Source: Bradyrhizobium sp. CCBAU 51765
GTDB lineage: Bacteria > Pseudomonadota > Alphaproteobacteria > Rhizobiales > Xanthobacteraceae
Reading direction: 5' to 3'
Length of the DNA: 64,000 bases
Assembly (NCBI RefSeq): GCF_015291725.1
Contig: NZ_CP030038.1
Span: 8,235,001-8,299,000 of the forward strand
Position numbers and translations under genes: made by a program
Shown: in pieces, positions 35,410 through 45,645 of the stretch
Layout of the letters: every line of letters starts with the position of its first letter
How positions within the stretch are numbered: position 1 is the stretch's first letter
Notes under the pieces: generated by a model
What the model was told of the DNA's origin: nothing
Database searches by the model: none
The model's input: the letters and a program-made list of their open reading frames with translations, nothing else

Positions 35410-37022
35410 GGCCGGGCCACCGAAAACTGCATGCGCTGGGGTGTGCGCGCATCGCCCTCGCGGCAGATCGCAAGCACTTCGGACAGCACGGCGCGGGTGT
35501 CGCGCGGGTCGATCACGCCGTCGTCGAGCACGCGTGCACTGGTGGAGAACACATCCATCTGGCCGTCGAACACAGCGACGATCTGCGCCTTCATGGCGTC
35601 CAGCTTGTCCTTCTCGATCGGTTTGCCGCGGCGTGCTGCAGCGGCTTCAGTCACGATCGCCATGGTCTCGGCCGCCTGCTCGCCGCCCATCACGGCAGTC
35701 TTGGCATTGGGCCAGGAGAAGCAGAAGCGCGGATGGAAGCCGCGCCCGCACATGCCGTAATTGCCGGCACCGAACGAGGCGCCGCAATAGATGGTGATCT
35801 GCGGCACCGTCGCCGACGTCACCGCCTGGATCATCTTGGAGCCGTGCTTGATCATGCCGGCTTCCTCATAGGCCTTGCCGACCATATAGCCGGTGGTGTT
35901 GTTCAGGTAGAGCAGCGGTGTGCGGGTCTGGCAGCAGGCCTGGATGAAATGCGTCGCCTTGTTGGCGCCGGCGGGATCGAGCGGGCCATTGTTGGTGATG
36001 ATGCCGATGGCCTGCCCTTCGATGCGGGCGTGGCCGCAGACCGTGGCAGGCCCATAATTCGGCGCCATCTCGGTGAAATCGGAATCGTCGATGATGCGCG
36101 CGATCACCTGCTTCATGTCCACGGGGCGCTTGTGGTCCATCGGCATGATACCGAGCAGTTCGTCCTGGTCGTAGCGCGGCGGCTTGAATTCCGGCGTCGC
36201 CCTGCCCGGCCGCTCCCATTCCAGCGCGGCCATGATCTCGCGGGCGATGCGCAGGGCATCGCGGTCGTCCTCGGCGAGATAGTCGCCGAGACCGGATACC
36301 TGTGTGTGCATCTCGGCGCCGCCGAGCTCTTCTTCGGTCGCAACCTCACCGGTCGCGGCCTTCAGCAGCGGCGGTCCGGCGAGGAACGCACGGGTGCGGC
36401 CACGGACCATGACGATGTAGTCGGAAAGACCGGTCTGATAGGCGCCGCCCGCGGTGGACGAGCCATGCGTGACGGTGACAACCGGCAGGCCGGCCGCGGA
36501 AAGGCGCGCCAGATTGCGAAAGATGTTGCCGCCGCGGACAAAATCCTCGACGCGGTAGCGCAGCAGGTTTGCGCCGGCGCTTTCGACGAGCTGCACGTAG
36601 GGCAGCTTGTTCTCCAGCGCGAGCTCCTGCACCCGCAGCGTCTTGTCGAGACCGTAAGGTTGCAGCGCGCCGGCATCGATGCCGGCGTCGTTGGCGCTGA
36701 CCATGCAGCGGATGCCCGAGACGAAGCCGATGCCGGCGATGACGCCGCCGCCGGGCACGCTCTTGTTCGGATCGGGCACGTCGAACATGTAGCCCGCGAG
36801 CGTCGACAGCTCGACGAAGGGCGCACCGGGATCGAGCACCAGCGCGACGCGCTCGCGCGGCAGCAATTGTCCGCGCTTGTGGAAGCGATCCTTGGCCGCG
36901 GCCGACGCCGCCCGTGTGCGCTCTTCCAGCGCGCGCATGCGGTCGATCAGCGCGAGCATGCCGTCCCGGTTGGCGTGGTAGCCGGCGCTACCGGGGGAGA
37001 TGGTGTTTTCGAGAATGGACAT
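35406..37022 (-). CDS. Acyl-CoA carboxylase, carboxyltransferase beta subunit (methylcrotonyl/geranyl-type)
   Basis: A 538-residue carboxyltransferase with two crotonase-like halves. The first half contains KRGQLLPRERVALVLDPGAPF, THGSSTAGGAYQTGLSD and FLAGPPLLKAATGE. The second contains NNGPLDPAGANKATHFIQ, YLNNTTGYMVG and ITIYCGASFGAGNYGMCGR, which form the acyl-CoA and biotin sites. The sequence is closest in style to methylcrotonyl- and geranyl-CoA carboxylases, not propionyl-CoA carboxylase, but several local motifs differ and substrate is open. First gene of a two-gene operon. Confidence 0.88.
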   Translation of the reverse strand: MSILENTISPGSAGYHANRDGMLALIDRMRALEERTRAASAAAKDRFHKRGQLLPRERVALVLDPGAPFVELSTLAGYMFDVPDPNKSVPGGGVIAGIGFVSGIRCMVSANDAGIDAGALQPYGLDKTLRVQELALENKLPYVQLVESAGANLLRYRVEDFVRGGNIFRNLARLSAAGLPVVTVTHGSSTAGGAYQTGLSDYIVMVRGRTRAFLAGPPLLKAATGEVATEEELGGAEMHTQVSGLGDYLAEDDRDALRIAREIMAALEWERPGRATPEFKPPRYDQDELLGIMPMDHKRPVDMKQVIARIIDDSDFTEMAPNYGPATVCGHARIEGQAIGIITNNGPLDPAGANKATHFIQACCQTRTPLLYLNNTTGYMVGKAYEEAGMIKHGSKMIQAVTSATVPQITIYCGASFGAGNYGMCGRGFHPRFCFSWPNAKTAVMGGEQAAETMAIVTEAAAARRGKPIEKDKLDAMKAQIVAVFDGQMDVFSTSARVLDDGVIDPRDTRAVLSEVLAICREGDARTPQRMQFSVARP

Positions 37023-37035
37023 GACAGACCTTGAT

Positions 37036-37115
37036 CGTCATTCCGGGGCACGCGAAGCGTGAACCCGGAATCTCGAGGTTCCGGGTTCGATGCTACGCAT
37101 CGCCCCGGAACGACG
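37036..37115. repeat. Intergenic palindromic repeat (CGTCATTCCGGGG type)
   Basis: The left arm CGTCATTCCGGGGCACGCG pairs with the right arm CGCCCCGGAACGACG, and an inner pair CCCGGAATC/GGTTCCGGG lies between them. It occupies the gap between the BKACE gene and the carboxylase operon. Related copies lie at 39134 and 41041. Confidence 0.75.
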
Positions 37116-37122
37116 GGAATGC

Positions 37123-37989
37123 TCAGCGATTCGTCCCAAAGATCTTCCGCGCCTCGGCCGGGCTCGCGATCTCGCGGCCGGCACGCCGTGCACAGGCGGC
37201 GACGGCTTCGATCAACTGGCCGTTCGAGGTCACCTTCGTGCCGTCGGCGAGATAGAAAGTGTCCTCCAGCCCCGTGCGGAGATGACCGCCGAGCTCGGCG
37301 CAGCGCTGGTGCAGCGGCCAGATCTCCTCGCGGCCGATCGCGGTGACCTGCCAGTTCGCCTCGGGGCGCTTCAGCTTGATCAGGATCGGCAGCAGCTCGG
37401 GATCAGCAGGCATGCCGGAGGCGACACCCATCACGAAATTGTACTCGAGCGGGCCGTTGTACATGCCGACCTGGCGATACATGCCGACGCAGCGGACGAT
37501 GCCGACATCGAAGCACTCGAACTCGGGGATGGTGCCGACCGCGTTCATGACGTCGAGATAGTCCTTCACCTTCTCGACCGCATTGTCGAACATCATCGGC
37601 GGCCACGCCCAGGTGTTGTCGGCCTTCACTTTGAGGTAGTTCAGCGAGCCGGCGTTGCAGGCGGCGATCTCCGGCCTGGTCTCGCGGATGCAGTCGAGCG
37701 CGCCTGAGTAGTTCGGCCCCGACACGCCCGAAGTGTGGTTGATGATCACGGCAGGGCACGCTTCGCGGATCGCCTGCTGGATCTCCTTGCTGACAGCGAC
37801 CTCCCAGGACGGCAGGTGCCCCTTGTTCGGCGCCTGCTGGCGCAGATGGATGTGCATGATGGACGCGCCGGCGTCGAACGCAGCCTTGGCCTCGCGCGCC
37901 ATCTGCTCAGGCGTCACAGGCACGTTGTGCTGCTTCGGGTCGGTGAGCACGCCGTTCAGCGCGCAGGTGATGACGGCCTTGTCGCTCAT
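37123..37989 (-). CDS. BKACE-family beta-keto acid cleavage enzyme
   Basis: A 288-residue TIM-barrel enzyme (DUF849). It begins with KAVITCALNGVLTD, has the metal-binding HIHLRQ and a GHLRTGLEDTFYL segment near the C terminus that fits the family. The prototype, Kce, cleaves 3-keto-5-aminohexanoate with acetyl-CoA; other members act on diverse beta-keto acids. ATG 37989 gives a normal N terminus; a GTG at 38007 is a weaker option. Lying in a catabolic cluster with a carboxylase and dehydrogenases, it may split a keto acid formed in that pathway. Confidence 0.87.
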   Translation of the reverse strand: MSDKAVITCALNGVLTDPKQHNVPVTPEQMAREAKAAFDAGASIMHIHLRQQAPNKGHLPSWEVAVSKEIQQAIREACPAVIINHTSGVSGPNYSGALDCIRETRPEIAACNAGSLNYLKVKADNTWAWPPMMFDNAVEKVKDYLDVMNAVGTIPEFECFDVGIVRCVGMYRQVGMYNGPLEYNFVMGVASGMPADPELLPILIKLKRPEANWQVTAIGREEIWPLHQRCAELGGHLRTGLEDTFYLADGTKVTSNGQLIEAVAACARRAGREIASPAEARKIFGTNR

Positions 37990-38088
37990 GCCACTAATGT
38001 CTCGCACGTTGAGAATTCAACGCTTGCGATCATGTGACGCGCGACATGCGGCTTCTTGCGCGGAGAAGCTGGGAAAGGACGAGCTTTG

Positions 38089-38178
38089 GTAGGGTGGGCA
38101 AAGCGAATCGTGCCCACCATCCTTGTCAATTTCCGAGAGCTGGTGGGCACGGCGCAAGAGCGCCTTTGCCCACCCTAC
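38089..38178. repeat. Nested palindromic repeat (GTAGGGTGGGCAAAG type)
   Basis: The outer arms GTAGGGTGGGCAAAG and CTTTGCCCACCCTAC enclose the inner arms CGTGCCCACCA and TGGTGGGCACG. The whole 90 bases fold as one long hairpin. Repeats with this sequence are widespread in rhizobial genomes. Confidence 0.8.
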
Positions 38179-38198
38179 GAGAGCTCCGAGAGCGGTGC

Positions 38199-38999
38199 CT
38201 AACCCGCCTCTGCCAACCGCACCGTCTCGGTGCTGCGATAGATCGCCAAGTCCCGCGAGCCGACGAAGATCGCACGCGGTTTCAATCCGTAGAAGCGGCG
38301 GATCGAGTGACTGAAATGCGTCGAGTCGGGATAGCCGATGTCCTGCGCGAGATGGGCGAGGTTGAGGTCCTGGTTGGCGAAGTGCAGCAGATGCCGCGCA
38401 CGCTTCCAGGCACGGAAGGAGCGGAAGGAGATGCCGGTCTCCTCCTTGAACAGATGCAGGAAGCGCGATGCCGAGAGGCCCGCCTCCGCCGCACACGTAT
38501 CCGCCGTCACCGGCTCGCCGGAGAAACGCCCGATGCGGGCGACCGCACGCATCACACGCGGATCGAGCACGCGGCGCGGCAGCGCCTCGCCAAAGCACAT
38601 CTCGTCGAACTCGGCGGTGGTGATGTCGCCATAGCGGCGCTGGCGCAGCAGCGCGTAGGCGGCGAGGATCTTGCGGGCATAGGCCGCCTTGTCCGGACCG
38701 CACAGCCGCTCGGCCAAAGCCTCGATCACGCCATCCGGCATGCTCTCCGGCTCCAGCGTCACGCTGATGACGGTGCGATAGTCACTGGCGATGGTGTGCC
38801 GCTGGTTCGGCAGGGTCACGACCAACTCGTCCGAGGTCTGGACGTCGTCGATCGTCAGATGCAGGCTGCCCTTCACCGCGACATAGACATGGCAGCTACC
38901 GGGGGTGCGCTTGCGGGGCCGGCCGAGCAGGCCGGCATAGAATACCCGCTCGGGCGTGATCAGCATCAGATGGTCGGATTCGCGACCTTTATCTTCCAT
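38199..38999 (-). CDS. AraC-family transcriptional regulator
   Basis: A 266-residue regulator. The N-terminal half resembles a cupin-like sensing domain (CHVYVAVKGSLHLTIDD). Residues about 165-255 hold the two helix-turn-helix units of AraC proteins: DTCAAEAGLSASRFLHLFKE, then LAHLAQDIGYPDSTHFSHSI followed by RRFYGLKPRA. It probably controls the surrounding acyl-CoA catabolic genes, which run in the same direction, but no binding site could be assigned. Confidence 0.9.
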   Translation of the reverse strand: MEDKGRESDHLMLITPERVFYAGLLGRPRKRTPGSCHVYVAVKGSLHLTIDDVQTSDELVVTLPNQRHTIASDYRTVISVTLEPESMPDGVIEALAERLCGPDKAAYARKILAAYALLRQRRYGDITTAEFDEMCFGEALPRRVLDPRVMRAVARIGRFSGEPVTADTCAAEAGLSASRFLHLFKEETGISFRSFRAWKRARHLLHFANQDLNLAHLAQDIGYPDSTHFSHSIRRFYGLKPRAIFVGSRDLAIYRSTETVRLAEAG

Positions 39000-39133
39000 T
39001 GGGGTCCTCCTCGCGCGGCTCTCTGGCCGCTGCGGACGGAGGTCACCTTAGCGGAAATTTGGGCGCTGTCACGATAGGATAGCGCTGTCATGAAAACAGG
39101 CGCCATCGTTCCGAGTCGGTCGGCAGGACCGAG

Positions 39134-39207
39134 CCGGGAACCTCGATATTCTCAGGTGCGCAATGGCGCACCGGAGCTCGATGCTGCGCACCGCCCCGGA
39201 ATGACGG
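39134..39207. repeat. Intergenic palindromic repeat
   Basis: CCGGGAACCTCG opens and CGCCCCGGAATGACGG closes the element, with GGTGCGC/GCGCACC between. It is related to the repeats at 37036 and 41041 and sits directly after the stop of the glutathione-transferase gene. Confidence 0.65.
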
Positions 39208-39211
39208 AAAC

Positions 39212-39867
39212 TTACGCCCTCACCCTCGCTGCAACATTCTGCTCGGCACCAGCCTTCTGTTCCGCAGCAACTGCGCGCTTGAAACCGTCGCGCTGCTGCA
39301 GGCGAGCCCAATAGGCTGCGACATTTGGCCCAAAATCCTTGGCGAGGCCAATGTTGCTCGCCAGGCGAAGCGCGTAGCCGATCACGATGTCAGCGGCGGT
39401 GAAGCGGCCGGCGCACAATGTTTCGGCATTCGCCGTCGCTGCCTCGACGGCGCGCAGTCTCCCCAAGAACCATTTTGCGTAGTCGCCGGCAACCTGCGGG
39501 TTGCGGCGCTCCTCCGGCTCGAGCTGGGTGTATCGGAGCACCAGCGTCTGTGGGAAGGTTAACGTGGCGTCGCTGAAGTACATCCAGTTCAGGAAGGCGC
39601 CATAGGCGGGATCCTCCGGTCCGACCATCAGCGGCGTCGGTCCGTATTTGATGCCGAGATAATGGCAGATGCCGGAGGATTCGGTCATCTTCGTTTCGCC
39701 GTCGACCATGAAGGGAATCGTGCCCAGCGGATTGAGCGCGAGATATTCCTTGGCGAAGACGCGCGGCGGGAACGGCAGCATCTTCAGCTCATAGGGCAGC
39801 CCCATCTCCTCCAGCATCCAGAGCGGGCGAAACGAGCGCGCGGCGTCGCAGTGATAGAGCGTGATCA

Positions 39868-39868
<1 letters not shown>
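39212..39868 (-). CDS. Glutathione S-transferase family protein
   Basis: A 218-residue protein. Residues 1-80 are a thioredoxin-like domain starting MITLYHCDAARSFRPLW, with NPLGTIPFMVD (cis-Pro) and the glutathione-binding TESSGICHYL. The rest is the all-helical C-terminal domain with FTAADIVIGYAL. Its ATG overlaps the TGA of the upstream acyl-CoA dehydrogenase by one base, so it is part of that operon. It may detoxify or isomerise an intermediate; no substrate is evident. Confidence 0.88.
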
Positions 39869-41031
<1,163 letters not shown>

Positions 41032-41040
41032 TTTGCTCCT

Positions 41041-41138
41041 GTCATTCCGGGGCGGCGCGAAGCGCCGAACCCGGAATCTCGATATCATCGGACTCATCTC
41101 TGGGTCCCGGGTTCGCGCTGCGCACGCCCCGGGACGAC
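41041..41138. repeat. Intergenic palindromic repeat
   Basis: GTCATTCCGGGGCGGCGC on the left pairs with GCGCACGCCCCGGGACGAC on the right, with CCCGGAATC/GGGTCCCGGG inside. It separates the two acyl-CoA dehydrogenase genes. Confidence 0.75.
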
Positions 41139-41143
41139 GGTTA

Positions 41144-42280
41144 TCACAACCCCATCTGCCTCGACGCCAGATCCTTCATGATCTCCTCTGTGCCGCCGCC
41201 GATGGCATTGACCTTGACCTCGCGGTAGATGCGCTCGGCCTTGATGCCGCGCATGAAGCCGGCGCCGCCGAATATCTGCACGGCCTCCGAGGCGCAGAAG
41301 GCCATGGTCTGCGTCGCCTGGTTCTTCATCATGCAGATTTCCGCGACGGGGCTTTCGCCCTGCTCGAGCCGCCAGGCCAGCATCTCCAGCATCGCTTGCG
41401 AAGCCGCAACTTTCTGCGCCATGTCGACGATCTTGTGCCTGATGACCTGGTGCTGGGCGAGCGGCTTGCCGAAGGTCTTGCGCTCTTTCGCATAGGCAAC
41501 CGCCTCGTCGAGACAGACTCGCGCGAAGGCGGTGCAGCTTGCCGCCATGCCCATGCGCTCGCTGTTGAAGTTCTGCATGATGATCTTGAACCCCTGGCCC
41601 TCCGCGCCGATCAGGTTCTCGGCCGGGACTCGGCATTGGTCGAAATGCAGCGTCGCGGTGTCGGAGGCCCACCAGCCCATCTTCTTCAGCTTCGTCCGCG
41701 ACAGGCCGGGCGTATCGCCTTCGATCAGGAGCAGGCTGACGCCGCCGGCGCCCACGCCACCGGTGCGCACCGCAACAGTCAGATAGTCCGCACGCATGCC
41801 TGAGGTGATGAAGGTCTTCTCGCCGCTCACGACGTAGTGATCGCCGTCGCGCCGGGCCCGGGTGCTCAGGTTCGCGACATCGGAGCCGCCGCCAGGCTCC
41901 GTGATCGCGAGCGCGGAGATCTTCTCGCCGGACAGCACTTGCGGCAGCACGCGGGCCTTCACCTCGGGCCGAGCCGCGCGCGCAATCGGCGGCGAGCCGA
42001 TGGTGTGGCTCATCAGGCTGGCACTGACACCGCCGGCGCCGGCGCGCGCCAGCTCCTGGCTGGCGACGATCTTCATGAACTGGTCGGCGGTGATCCCGCC
42101 ATATTCCTCGGGGAAACCGAGCCCCAGGAGGCCGATCCCGGCCGCCTTGCGATAGAGCGCGCGCGGGAATTCACCGGCCTCGTCCCACTCATGGGCGAAC
42201 GGGGTGATCTCCTTCTCGACGAAACGGCGCATGACGTCGCGAAAGGTGTCGTGCTCGGCGGTATAGAACGGGCTCTTCAT
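41144..42280 (-). CDS. Acyl-CoA dehydrogenase
   Basis: A 378-residue FAD-dependent dehydrogenase. It shows ALAITEPGGGSDVANL, VSGEKTFITSG, and QIFGGAGFMRG near the C terminus. The medium-chain catalytic Glu position reads IGGGTEE; the base is more likely the Glu in NFNSERMGMA, as in isovaleryl- and long-chain-type enzymes. It is the first gene of the minus-strand catabolic cluster, divergent from an acyl-CoA ligase gene 257 bases away. Confidence 0.9.
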   Translation of the reverse strand: MKSPFYTAEHDTFRDVMRRFVEKEITPFAHEWDEAGEFPRALYRKAAGIGLLGLGFPEEYGGITADQFMKIVASQELARAGAGGVSASLMSHTIGSPPIARAARPEVKARVLPQVLSGEKISALAITEPGGGSDVANLSTRARRDGDHYVVSGEKTFITSGMRADYLTVAVRTGGVGAGGVSLLLIEGDTPGLSRTKLKKMGWWASDTATLHFDQCRVPAENLIGAEGQGFKIIMQNFNSERMGMAASCTAFARVCLDEAVAYAKERKTFGKPLAQHQVIRHKIVDMAQKVAASQAMLEMLAWRLEQGESPVAEICMMKNQATQTMAFCASEAVQIFGGAGFMRGIKAERIYREVKVNAIGGGTEEIMKDLASRQMGL

Positions 42281-42537
42281 TTATCTCGCCCTGTTGGCGG
42301 ATTCGCTCGTCCACCATGGCTGGAACATTTGCCATTCACTTGCGCGGAGTGGCTGGCCATGGGAGTCGCTGCACCGCAGCCTATGGCCTAGCAACTCCAC
42401 GCAAGACGATTTTCGTCCCGTACAGGCTAACTCTGGCTCAAAAAAACGTTGCTGCACAGACTCCGGCTAGCGCCACACCGGGCATGCTGCACGGGCAGCA
42501 AGAGGGAGGGCGGCACCGACCGCCGAGGGAGGAATTC
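42281..42537. other. Divergent promoter region between acyl-CoA dehydrogenase and acyl-CoA ligase
   Basis: This 257-base gap holds the upstream regions of two divergent genes. I see no convincing open frame or consensus promoter. A GGGAGGA at 42526-42532 is the ribosome-binding site of the ligase. Confidence 0.5.
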
Positions 42538-44088
42538 TTGGCCGTTCGCTACTACGACTGGATTGCCCATCATGGCCGCCGCACGCCGAACAAGGTTGCG
42601 GTGATCGACCTCGCAAGCGAGCGCCGCTTCAGCTACTTGCAGCTCGACGCCCGCGTCTCGCGCCTTGCCTCCTTCCTGCGTCACACGCTGAAGGTCTCGC
42701 GCGGCGACCGCGTCGCCGTGCTGGCGCTGAACACGACCGATACGCTGGAGGTGCAGTTCGCCTGCGGCCGACTGGGTGCCATCTTCGTTCCGCTGAACAC
42801 ACGCCTCACCGTTCCCGAGCTCCAGTTCATCACCGCCGATTGTGCGCCGAAGGTGATGATCCACGATGCCGACCTCGCCGAGACGGCGCTCGCCGTCGCA
42901 AAGCTCTGCAACGTTGCGACCAGCCTGCTGCTCGGCCCCGGCGGCACCTATGAAGCCGGTATCGCCGCCGCGAAGCCGCTCGACCGAGCCGAAGACGTCA
43001 CGCTCGATGACGTCTCCACCGTCATGTACACCTCGGGCACGACGGGGCATCCGAAGGGCGCGACCATCACGCATGGCATGACCTTCTGGAACTGCGTCAA
43101 TCTCGGCGGCCCCGCCTGCATCGGGCCGGCCTCGGTGCTGCTCACCGTGCTGCCGCTGTTCCACACCGGCGGGCTCAATTGCTACACCAATCCGGTGCTG
43201 CACGCCGGCGGCACGGTGATGATCATGCGCGCCTTCGATCCCGGCACGGCGCTCGGCCTGATCAACGATCCCGCGCAGGGCATCAACGTGTTCTTCGGCG
43301 TGCCCGCGATCTACCAGTTCATGGCACAGCACCCGGCCTTCGCCGCGACCGACCTCAGCCGGCTGATCGTCGGCGGTGTCGGCGGCGCGCCGATGCCGGT
43401 GCCGCTGCTGAAAGTGTGGGAGGCGCGCGGCGTCGCACTTCAGCAGGGCTACGGCATGACCGAGACCTCGCCGGCCGTGCTGGTGCTCGACCGCGAGGAT
43501 GCCGCGCGCAAGGCCGGCTCCGCCGGCAAGCCGGTGCTGCACACGGAAGTGCGCATCGTGCGTCCGGACGGCAGCGATGCCGATATCGGCGAACTCGGCG
43601 AGCTCTGGGTCAGAGGCCCCAACATCACGCCCGGCTACTGGAACCGGCCGGAGGCGAACAAGACGTCCTTCACCGACGGCTGGCTTCACACCGGCGATGC
43701 GACCCGCATCGACGAGGAAGGCTTCTACTATATCGTCGACCGCTGGAAGGACATGTACATTTCCGGCGGCGAGAACGTCTATCCGGCCGAGGTCGAGAAC
43801 GTCCTGCACCAGCTCACGGCCATCGCGGAGGCCGCCGTGATCGGCATCCCTGATGCTCAATGGGGCGAGGTCGGCCTTGCCATCGTCGCGGTCAAGCCCG
43901 GCCAGAAACTGACGGAGACCGAGGTCTTCGCCCATTGCGCGGCCAATCTGGCGCGTTTCAAATGCCCGCGCCAAATCCGCTTCGTCGAGGCGCTGCCGCG
44001 CAACGCCACCGGCAAGATCCACAAGCCGACCCTGCGCAAGGAGTTCTCGGTGGCTTCCGAAGTGGACAAGAAGGTCGCCAATGCCTGA
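42538..44088 (+). CDS. AMP-forming acyl-CoA synthetase (long-chain-like)
   Basis: A 516-residue ligase with the full set of adenylation motifs: MYTSGTTGHPKGATIT, GYGMTETSPAV, LHTGDATRIDEEGF, the hinge DRWKDMYISGGENVYP and the catalytic Lys in RNATGKIHK. TTG 42538 is the likely start because GGGAGGA precedes it with a 5-base spacer and the protein then starts at the usual place (RYYDWIAHHGRR). It is divergent from the dehydrogenase cluster, consistent with activating the acid that this cluster degrades. An intrinsic terminator follows. Confidence 0.9.
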   Translation: MAVRYYDWIAHHGRRTPNKVAVIDLASERRFSYLQLDARVSRLASFLRHTLKVSRGDRVAVLALNTTDTLEVQFACGRLGAIFVPLNTRLTVPELQFITADCAPKVMIHDADLAETALAVAKLCNVATSLLLGPGGTYEAGIAAAKPLDRAEDVTLDDVSTVMYTSGTTGHPKGATITHGMTFWNCVNLGGPACIGPASVLLTVLPLFHTGGLNCYTNPVLHAGGTVMIMRAFDPGTALGLINDPAQGINVFFGVPAIYQFMAQHPAFAATDLSRLIVGGVGGAPMPVPLLKVWEARGVALQQGYGMTETSPAVLVLDREDAARKAGSAGKPVLHTEVRIVRPDGSDADIGELGELWVRGPNITPGYWNRPEANKTSFTDGWLHTGDATRIDEEGFYYIVDRWKDMYISGGENVYPAEVENVLHQLTAIAEAAVIGIPDAQWGEVGLAIVAVKPGQKLTETEVFAHCAANLARFKCPRQIRFVEALPRNATGKIHKPTLRKEFSVASEVDKKVANA

Positions 44089-44090
44089 CC

Positions 44091-44122
44091 AAAGCGCCCC
44101 TCGCGGGCGCTTTTCCTTTTTT
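44091..44122 (+). terminator. Rho-independent terminator
   Basis: AAAGCGCCC and GGGCGCTTT form a perfect 9-bp stem with a 5-base loop, followed by TTCCTTTTTT, three bases after the ligase stop codon. Confidence 0.85.
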
Positions 44123-44163
44123 GAAGTGCCTGCCCTACCAACAAGAAACTCCAGGGAATTTCC

Positions 44164-45387
44164 ATGAAGAACAAGAAAATCGCGTTACTCGCCGCAGCAG
44201 CAGCCCTGACCTTGCTTTCGGTTCAAGGCGCTTACGCGCAAAAGAAATACGACACGGGTGCCAGCGACACCGAGATCAAGATCGGCAATGTCGAGGCCTA
44301 TTCGGGTCCCGCCTCCGCCTACGGCATCATCGGCAAGACCGAGGAAGCCTATTTCAAGATGATCAACGACCAGGGCGGCATCAACGGCCGCAAGATCAAC
44401 TGGATCTCATATGACGACGGCTACTCGCCGCCCAAGACCGTGGAGCAGGTCCGCAAGCTGATCGAGAGCGACGAGGTGTTCCTCGTCTTCAACGCGCTGG
44501 GCACGCCGACCCAGACCGCCGTGCAGAAATATCACAACGCCAAGAAGGTCCCTCAGCTCTTCCTCGCAACCGGCGCCAGCAAATGGAACGATCCCAAGGG
44601 TTTTCCCTGGACCATGGGCTTCCAGCCGAGCTACCGGGTCGAGGCGCGGATCTTCGCGAAATATATCCTGCAGGCGAAGCCCGACGCGAAGGTCGCGATC
44701 TTCTATGCCAATGACGATTTCGGCAAGGACTACGTCGCCGGCATCAAGGAGATCTTCGGCGACAAGGCCTCCTCGCTGATCGTGGCGGAAGAGAGCTACG
44801 AGACCACCGAGCCTTCGATCGATTCCCACATCGTCAAGCTGAAAGGAACCGGCGCCAACGTCTTCGTCAACATCTCGACGCCGAAATTCGCGGCGCAGGC
44901 GATCAAGAAGATCGCGGAGCTCGAATGGAAGCCGATGCACGTAATGACCGACGTGTCGATCTCGATCGGCGCGGTGATGAAGCCGGCCGGGCTCGATGCG
45001 TCGGAAGGGGTACTGTCCGCGAGCTATCTGAAGGACGCATCGGACCCGCAATGGAAGGACGACGAAGGCATGAAGAAGTTTCTCGCCTTCATCGACAAAT
45101 ACATGCCGGGCGCCAACGTCTCCGACACCAACATCGTCTACGGCTATGCCGCCGCGCAGACCCTGGTTCAGACCTTGAAGCATTGTGGCGACAACCTGAC
45201 GCGCGAGAACGTGATGAAGCAGGCCGCAAGCCTGAAGGATTTTGCCCCCGACACGCTGATCCCCGGCATCAAGATCAACACCGGCGCCAACGACTTCGCG
45301 CCGATCGAGCAGCTCAAGATGATCCGCTTCAAGGCTGGTCAGTGGGAGCTTTTCGGCGACATCATCAGCGCCGAGACCGGAGGCTAG
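44164..45387 (+). CDS. ABC transporter substrate-binding protein (Peripla_BP_6)
   Basis: A 407-residue periplasmic receptor with a signal peptide (hydrophobic to about residue 25, ending GAYAQ). The mature part has IKIGNVEAYSGPASAYG and LVFNALGTPTQTAV, typical of branched-chain-type receptors, and ATGASKWNDPKGFPWTMG. It has no adjacent permease or ATPase. The position after the acyl-CoA ligase, even with a terminator between, suggests that it may bind the same acid or a relative. Confidence 0.88.
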   Translation: MKNKKIALLAAAAALTLLSVQGAYAQKKYDTGASDTEIKIGNVEAYSGPASAYGIIGKTEEAYFKMINDQGGINGRKINWISYDDGYSPPKTVEQVRKLIESDEVFLVFNALGTPTQTAVQKYHNAKKVPQLFLATGASKWNDPKGFPWTMGFQPSYRVEARIFAKYILQAKPDAKVAIFYANDDFGKDYVAGIKEIFGDKASSLIVAEESYETTEPSIDSHIVKLKGTGANVFVNISTPKFAAQAIKKIAELEWKPMHVMTDVSISIGAVMKPAGLDASEGVLSASYLKDASDPQWKDDEGMKKFLAFIDKYMPGANVSDTNIVYGYAAAQTLVQTLKHCGDNLTRENVMKQAASLKDFAPDTLIPGIKINTGANDFAPIEQLKMIRFKAGQWELFGDIISAETGG

Positions 45388-45445
45388 AGCGTTTTCGAGC
45401 GAAGTGGACACCGGTTCGCGTCAAGAAAACGCGTCAAAACAAGAA

Positions 45446-45490
45446 TCTAGAGCCCCGTTCCGATTCCATCGGAACGGAAAAGGCTCTAGA
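45446..45490. repeat. Nested perfect palindrome TCTAGAGCC...GGCTCTAGA
   Basis: The outer arms TCTAGAGCC/GGCTCTAGA and the inner arms CCGTTCCGAT/ATCGGAACGG around a TCC loop are both perfect. The AAAA after the inner arm is the only unpaired stretch. It lies after the binding-protein stop and could end its transcript. Confidence 0.75.
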
Positions 45491-45534
45491 GCGGAATGGC
45501 TTTAGGTTGAATCGATTGCCACGGGCTCGGTGCA

Positions 45535-45558
45535 ACCTCTCCCGCTTGCGGGAGAGGT
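45535..45558. repeat. REP-like hairpin ACCTCTCCCGC/GCGGGAGAGGT
   Basis: An 11-bp perfect stem around TT. A second, inverted-style copy of the same hairpin begins at 45629 and is interrupted by the insertion sequence, resuming at 46838. Together they form a REP-type pair. Confidence 0.75.
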
Positions 45559-45645
45559 CGGCGCGAAGCGCCGGGTGAGGGCTCTCTCCTCTTGGGGATT
45601 GTCCCATTGCGGAAGCCCCCTCTCCCCAACCCTCTCCCGCAAGCG

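Noticed and set aside
42427..44022. 531-codon minus-strand frame
   Set aside because: Antisense to the acyl-CoA ligase with all adenylation motifs.
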